The position numbers were made by a program, and so were the translations under genes. From the NCBI RefSeq assembly GCF_029227915.1, contig NC_079878.1, forward strand, positions 7,998,001 through 8,062,000: a stretch of 64,000 bases of DNA, in the 5' to 3' direction. Every line of letters starts with the position of its first letter. Within the stretch, counting starts at the first letter, position 1. This stretch comes from Hydractinia symbiolongicarpus. Its lineage: Eukaryota > Cnidaria > Hydrozoa > Anthoathecata > Hydractiniidae. Under the pieces are notes generated by a model. It was not told the DNA's origin. It saw only the letters and a program-made list of their open reading frames with translations, and did not search any database. Below, piece after piece: positions 58,349-64,000 of the stretch.

Positions 58349-59760
58349 GTGTGTGGTTTTCAAAAAAGACAAATAAACATTTAAAGGTATATTTAAAATT
58401 GCTTAATGTACTAATGAATAAATTTTAAATTGATTATCTATCGTTGGAAGAACTGAGATCTACAAAACCATGCTCAACGAGTAAGAACATCTGTGTATTC
58501 TCTGTGTTTCAAATAGTTGCGCACAATTTTCTTTCTTTGATCTTTTAAACCGGAGGCTTTTTAAATGGAAAACAGCATCATTTTAATACTAGTCGTTACC
58601 CGTAAAAAATACGCGGGATCATCCGTCTTTAAATTACACACTATCTAATGTGCCTGTTGCACGGAATTGTGGACAGACAGAAAAAATACGACTATTTTTA
58701 TAGAGTCGTCGTTTTGTTAAAAAATATCAATCGCTGATTTCGTTCATGAGCACAACATGAACTTTTAGCCAATTAAAACGTGTATAGATAGGACCATGTG
58801 TGCAGAAGAAAGCTATTTTGATGTCGTCTCCTTTTGACGCTTTTTAAACTTGGTATATACCTTTAAAGAAAAACCTGAAGTTTATAAAAAATATCTTAAA
58901 CGTTTGCAGGAATAGCACTCAAAACTTAAGAAATATAAAAAGACTTGACTGAAGTGATAGGTAAGAGTGAACTTAAAATATGGCTGTACTGATATTGATA
59001 ACCCGATTAAGTGCCACAGAGAAGTAACACCGGCAATCCGCTTCAAGTATTTGCATCGGACTCCAGAGACACCCAATAACATAGTTGAGAAACATAGCTG
59101 CTCTTCCAATCAATAATCATGGATGTTTAATGAATGTATCGAGTGTGAAAACTGCAATTCATTTTTCTTGGTCGCTACTGAAAGCTCCTCGGGTTTAGAT
59201 TCCGACACGGATTATAGTGTTCTTGGAAAAGATGTCATATTTTACAAACGGGAAACCCTTAGATCATGTCGCGAAAATCCGCATTACATTACGGTTTGAT
59301 GATGCTGTGAATGAAAAACAATTGCAGCGTGTCATAAAAGAAACACAATATTCTTGTAAATATAGGAAAGTATACTTTATAAGTATTATTATAGAAGCTC
59401 AACACTAGGAGCTCGATGATAAGACACATTGTGTCTTCTACTTGCTTTTTGCCGTTATTATATGCTAACTAGCATTGTAATTTATATAAATGCATACTTT
59501 TATACTGGCGAAATATATATAATAATACTACTACTAAAAAGAAAATATCTATAGGCTGCTTTGGTCATGATAAGATCAATGCGCATATGAAAGAAGTGAC
59601 TCAATACCCTCAGCGATACCTGGGACCCGATACTCTGTAAGAGTCGAGATCACAGGCCCAGATATCGACACTATTTTTTTACCGAAGAGAAAAAACAAAA
59701 TTTTATTTGTTTACGTGTAATACGTCTATTTAATCTACTAGATAAAGTCATCTTAAAGCA
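58349..59760. other. Intergenic stretch
   Basis: No supportable gene. A frame at 59217-59408 (plus) is lysine-rich without recognisable domain or splice sites. Confidence 0.4.
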
Positions 59761-59764
59761 CTGA

Positions 59765-60350
59765 GGGACAAGAAAATTCATGTAGCATGTAGCATACTTC
59801 ATTCACAACGCTTGGTAAGTCAGCTTAGAAATAAAAATAGATGCCATCTCATTCGCTCCCCTGATAAATCTATTGAACAAAAAAATCTACTTAGAGTTCA
59901 TTTTGATCAAAACCTGAACTGGAATGTTCACATAAATAGTTTAACAAAATCTGCTCGTTGAATACTCCGTGCCTTACTTAAATTAGCTAGATTTACACTA
60001 TTCCGCGAACGAAAAACGTTAGCAGAAGCACTTCAATATCGTGCTTGCACGAATGCCAAAATACCAGATTACTCGATTACAAAGGCTACGGAGTATAACG
60101 ACTGGATATGTCTTCTCGCGTTACGTCACTGCGGCTGATGTAATTAAGCTAAGCTGGTTGTCAGTAAGAAAAAACATGGATTTTAATACAGTGAAACTGG
60201 TTTATAAATTGAGATATGATATAACACAACCAGAATACCGACATGTTGAGACTACTGTACATAGCAGAAATCTGCGATCTTTCTCTCACCAGGCTATGGT
60301 TAAGCTTCGTCTGCTAAATGCGTAATAGAAACATCTGCAAGCAACTTTGA
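59765..60350 (+). pseudogene. Decayed LINE fragment (RT C-terminal region)
   Basis: Broken frames carry VHFDQNLNWNVHINSLTKSAR, close to the FDQKMQWEKHIN block of the intact LINE at 49.9 kb. Stops and frameshifts occur throughout, and the next in-frame codon after the block is a stop. It is probably a much older insertion of a related but distinct LINE lineage. Confidence 0.65.
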
Positions 60351-60369
60351 TGCATTTGAAAAACATACC

Positions 60370-60545
60370 GTAATCTCCCTCCCCTTATTTATCCCCCCTT
60401 CTAATAAGCACCCCAACCCCCCCCCCCCCCCAAGCGAGTCAAAAAGTTATTTAGCCCCCTCCCATGATTTAGCGCTCCCAAAAAAAAAAAAAAAATAAAA
60501 ATAAAAAAAATAAAAAAAATAAAAAATAAAAATAAAAAAGTAAAA
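60370..60545. repeat. C-rich then A-rich low-complexity tract
   Basis: A run of about 15 C is followed by TTTAGCCCCCTCCC and TTTAGCGCTCCC phrases and then (A)n/(AAAAAT)n. It looks like the degraded end and poly-A tail of a retroelement and is prone to assembly error. Confidence 0.55.
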
Positions 60546-61141
60546 GTAGTCGAAGACATTCGATATTATTAGCTGATTTAACGTCATATACAACATATCA
60601 ACTAAATTCGATAGGGTAAAGTACGACGTCGAAGTTCTTGTTAATTACGTAATCTTTTATGTTTTCGTACTTTCTGCTTTCATACTCATGTGACATTACT
60701 AAATTGGTCTCGAAACAAATTGTCAGCGCAATAATGTGATAGGTATTGTCCTTTACAAAGTCAAAGTCTGACTAATTCGAACAGGTTTAATGGGTTTAGA
60801 AACTCTGGAATGTCTGCGTACACAGTGACATTTTCCCCTTGACTATGATGTACAGTGTTGGTGTATGGTGCGGAATCATAACACCACGTATATCTTCCCT
60901 CTCAGAACACACTCCTGACACTGAACACAACAGTAGCTTTATCGATTATTTCTTTGGGGAAATGGCCACGACACGCTGGCTGTACTGATGGCATAAACCT
61001 ATTTTCTTGACACGGCCAGTTATGAAAGAAAAGAGTAAGGTGAGCATGTCAAATTTCCTTACTTTTTTCCGCTTTCTGTATTTTCTGAAGTATTAACAAG
61101 GTTGTTTTTGTCTGTCTATTTTTGCCTCGCATATAGCTTAA

Positions 61142-61720
61142 CCCTATTCGGTCCGGGGTTTTTTGAACATACTATAACTTTTCATAGTTGTTTAAATTGA
61201 ATCAAACCTGGCACACTTATAGTACGTCATAAAAGGAACAAAATGGCTGCTTGAAGTTTCTGAAAGCTGAATAAAAGTTACTTAACATATTTTCCGGTTT
61301 TTACGTGGATCGCATAAAAAAGTGCCAAAAATTGTCCGCAAATCAGTTTTTTTCCGATTTTTGGGTAAAATTCGACAAAATCGGGAAAACGGATTAATCA
61401 CATGTCCAAATTATGCAAAATGATTCTTCTTAATAAAAAAAGTTGAGTTGCAAGTTTGAGGTTCCAAAGATAATCCTAACAGGAGTTATTAAATTTTCCC
61501 CATTATAAGGATTTCATAGAGATTTTTAGGGGTAGTTTTAAGTAATGGCCATTATCAGGGCCTCTGAAAAGTATAGGACCTAAACATTTCACATGAAGGT
61601 GTCTAATAGATAAATATTGAAACTCAGTAAGTTTCATAGCCATATAACATAGCATTAAGGAGTTATTAAAAAATAACCGTCAGGGGGCGAGGCGGAATCC
61701 GCCCCCCGGACCGAATAGGG
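61142..61720. mobile_element. piggyBac-type MITE, 579 bp
   Basis: Perfect 17-bp terminal inverted repeats CCCTATTCGGTCCGGGG and CCCCGGACCGAATAGGG are flanked on both sides by TTAA (61138-61141 and 61721-61724), the hallmark target duplication of piggyBac elements. No transposase frame is present. A GGCGGAATCCGCC palindrome lies next to the right terminus. Confidence 0.9.
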
Positions 61721-61805
61721 TTAAGCTAATTGTACGTAGGTAAGTCAGTCTTCTAAATTTTTGTTTTCCATGATGTAGTGAATGTGATTACATTCTGATC
61801 GGTGT

Positions 61806-61925
61806 GTTGTCGGAGTGATTCCGACTGTATAGCTTTCTCAGATTTATTCTGACCAAAAATTGTCAGATTGATACTGACCACAAAGTCTTGTCAGACTGAG
61901 TCTGACCGTAAACACTCTCAAATCA
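61806..61925. repeat. Imperfect tandem repeats, each with an internal inverted repeat
   Basis: About four units of roughly 30 bp of the form GTCAGAxTxAxTCTGAC with a CAAAA-type spacer. Each unit is itself a short palindrome. They lie directly upstream of the 2A-containing relic and may be the regulatory region of that element. Confidence 0.65.
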
Positions 61926-62016
61926 GCTAGCTATACACAAGAAATATAATTTTTTATCATAAATTGTTTACAGATAATTTAGCTACGTGTGCTTGAGACA
62001 CTAGATAGTTAGCTAA

Positions 62017-62700
62017 TCCTTTAAATCGAACAAAAACTTAAAACTAATTTTACTATTGAGTAATGATGTAGAAACAAACCCTGGCCCACAAGAATATAAA
62101 ATAATGAAATCCGTAATTGGATCGTTCAACCAGAGAAATATCAGATTCAGTGATACATCTAGACGACAGTGTATTTGCAATGCTTGATATGCAAATGCAC
62201 GGTCTATGTTTAGACGCATCGGTGTATGAACTACAACTGATTTAGATAATGTTGTTATTGAAGGTGATAAGATATATAAGAGTCTTGAAATTAATCTAAT
62301 GTAATCAATTTTTGTCTTTAGAGGAGCTACCAAATTCTGTTTATATTTAAAATAAAAACTTTCAAGTTGTTAAATTGGAATATTGTCCAGGAAAGACATT
62401 AGCCATAAACAATGCTAGATCATTTAACACTATGCAAATAAAAGCGACAAAGCTACCGGGATTCTATTGATTTTTGAAGGTTATACACTCAGATTCATGT
62501 TGAATAGATGTCATTTTTTTTATTTGATTCTCACAGACGCAGTGATGAAGGGAAGGTTATCAAGAATCGTCAATCAATGCTATTAGAATTTAGATCCCTA
62601 ATAGAAATTGAGAAGTATATATTAAGGCAACTTATTTCAATGGTTGTAGATATGCAATGTTTAACATTAAAACTCATATCAGAAGATGGTTAGACCAAAC
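62017..62700 (+). pseudogene. Mobile-element relic: 2A-like peptide followed by a cysteine-protease-like domain
   Basis: After a stop at 62014-62016 the frame reads a Leu-rich stretch and then LLLSNDVETNPGP, in which DVETNPGP (62065-62088) fits the DxExNPGP ribosome-skipping motif. It continues with IGSFNQRNIRFSD and RRQCICN (Cys codon at 62170), then TGA at 62185 and 62227, and in the same frame TDLDNVVIEGDKIYKSL. Another frame at 62508 gives FLFDSHRRSDEG (Asp 62526, His 62532) and a Leu-rich end. The order Cys, LD..EGD.IY, F-D-S-H resembles OTU/tegument-type papain-fold proteases found in some transposons (Helitron-like and others). Stops and frameshifts mean no product. 2A motifs are known from N-termini of some non-LTR retrotransposons. 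The host element type is uncertain. Confidence 0.7.
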
Positions 62701-63300
62701 CTTGTGATGCTGACTTTTGTAAAATGTTACAAAGTAATATTTGATACGCAGTTCTTTGCCTCAGTCGTCCAGCCTTACCTCAGGTAGGTTTCAAAACCTG
62801 GTTCTTAAATAGACTGAACCTTAAGGATAAATCAGAATGCAATGATAATAAATAAAGTCGCTTTTCTAAACGTGCAAAAATATCAGGCCTAATAACCGGG
62901 TCAGCTCGCCGCCATATAAAGATTCCCTTTTTTAAAAGAATAAAAAACACTTGGTACGCACTCCCTCGTTACCCGGAAAAATAATTTTATTAGCTACAAT
63001 TGTCGATCAAAAATCCGTTAAGATCTGGGCACGAGGTTGTTATTATTTATTCTGTATCCTTATAGATATGAAATATCATTCGGCATCATTGTGGGAGTGA
63101 AAACAGAAGCAGGTAAACAACTATACGTGAGTATACCGAATATGTCATAACAAATAGCGTATTTTGAAAAACCAGTTTGGTATGACGGATTGATGGGGGA
63201 AGTTATTTTTTAGATGCTTCATGTTTATTTATATCTTACATTTTTCAAATATTTTGTTGTGTATTTAGTTTGGAGTTAAATGTTTGTTTCTTTAGCTTCG

Positions 63301-63346
63301 TATTATGTGGGATCAAGGAGTAGCTACTTCTTGATCCCACATAATA
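63301..63346. repeat. 46-bp near-perfect palindrome
   Basis: TATTATGTGGGATCAAG starts it and CTTGATCCCACATAATA ends it, with AGTAGCTACT at the centre. There is one mismatched pair and no spacer. It could extrude as a cruciform or form an RNA hairpin. Confidence 0.9.
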
Positions 63347-63359
63347 AAGTGGAATATAT

Positions 63360-64000
63360 ACAACGGCTGTATGTCTACACAAGTTAGTCCATATTTTTGC
63401 GTCGTCCCAAATCACAATCTCTGGGGCTTCTTGCGTCTTTCTGTTGTCCGGACATCTTTAGGTCAGAGGGTGCATAGGAATGAGGTTGTGAAAAGTACAA
63501 CGTATTTGACAGTTTATCTCAGTTTTTAAAAGCAGGTGTGACTTTTAATCTTTGATAAATCTGCATTATTGTTTAATTGACAAAACACCAAAACACTTTT
63601 ACTGGCATCAAGAACACGCCTTGAGAAAGAATATGTTTGTGGCACGCGTTTGTTTTTAAAACAGTGCTAAAATTTGTCAAGGAGGAGACACGTGACCGTC
63701 AAAGATGTCAGAAACGGGAGCTCCAGGGTAGATAAGAATTTGTTCTCCTTTTTATGCACCTAATTTTTAATGCACAATATTGTATCATCCTTTAGTGCTT
63801 CTGTATTTCATATCAACCATTCTTGATTTCCTGTCACTATGTAAAATACTTGAAATCTTGGTGAGAAAAGATAAAGCCACTGATTCAACACTACAAACCT
63901 CCCCCCCCCCCCCCCTGAGCGTAGTTTATCTTTTGACTGTGCAGGTGAGGGAATGCTTATGTTGTGTAAAGAAGAGGGAAATTTGCAAGACACAAGACCT
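63360..64000. other. Window end, AT-rich intergenic
   Basis: It contains a C run of 16 (63899-63914) and no recognised gene. Confidence 0.4.

Noticed and set aside
59217-59408. 63-codon frame as a gene
   Set aside because: Only weak, non-specific resemblance to known folds and no splice support.

Overview
The window is eukaryotic and animal-like. It is strongly AT-rich, its genes are split by short GT-AG introns, and it is crowded with SINE, LINE and MITE-type repeats. The gene families (SIPA1L-type RapGAP, Shaw-type Kv channel, CNPase-like enzyme) together with the repeat styles suggest a cnidarian, possibly a hydrozoan. That placement is inference and was not tested against any database. 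Layout: a small unrecognised four-exon minus-strand gene lies at 1.2-4.0 kb. A complete minus-strand SIPA1L-like RapGAP/PDZ gene fills 5.9-17.9 kb; I rebuilt 23 coding exons whose phases all agree and which sum to 5775 nt (1924 codons plus stop). From 18 to 28.8 kb there is AT-rich sequence with a tRNA-derived SINE inserted in a decayed foldback repeat. At 28.8-30.7 kb lie a candidate small membrane protein and decayed THAP-like and SAP-like fragments. A complete four-exon Shaw-type (Kv3-like) potassium channel gene lies on the plus strand at 31.4-34.5 kb; its S4 and S6 are unusual and suggest a modulatory, electrically silent subunit. A three-exon CNPase-like gene (P-loop kinase-like domain plus 2H phosphodiesterase) lies on the minus strand at 37.2-41.8 kb. 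The rest (43-64 kb) is mostly mobile DNA: a 1282-bp unit with a LINE fragment in two apparently identical tandem copies, a 5'-truncated LINE with a long RT reading frame and (TTA)n tail, a Harbinger-type MITE, a piggyBac-type MITE, pogo-like ends, and several inverted repeats and minisatellites. The most unusual relic is at 62.0-62.7 kb: a 2A-type ribosome-skipping motif followed by a broken domain that keeps cysteine-protease-like Cys and Asp/His motifs. Two small open reading frames (39.8 kb and 47.7 kb) look like real small genes, but I do not recognise the families. The three large genes have no evident common pathway. SIPA1L proteins regulate Rap at junctions and synapses, Kv channels set excitability and CNPase-like enzymes act on cyclic phosphates; their proximity is probably incidental.
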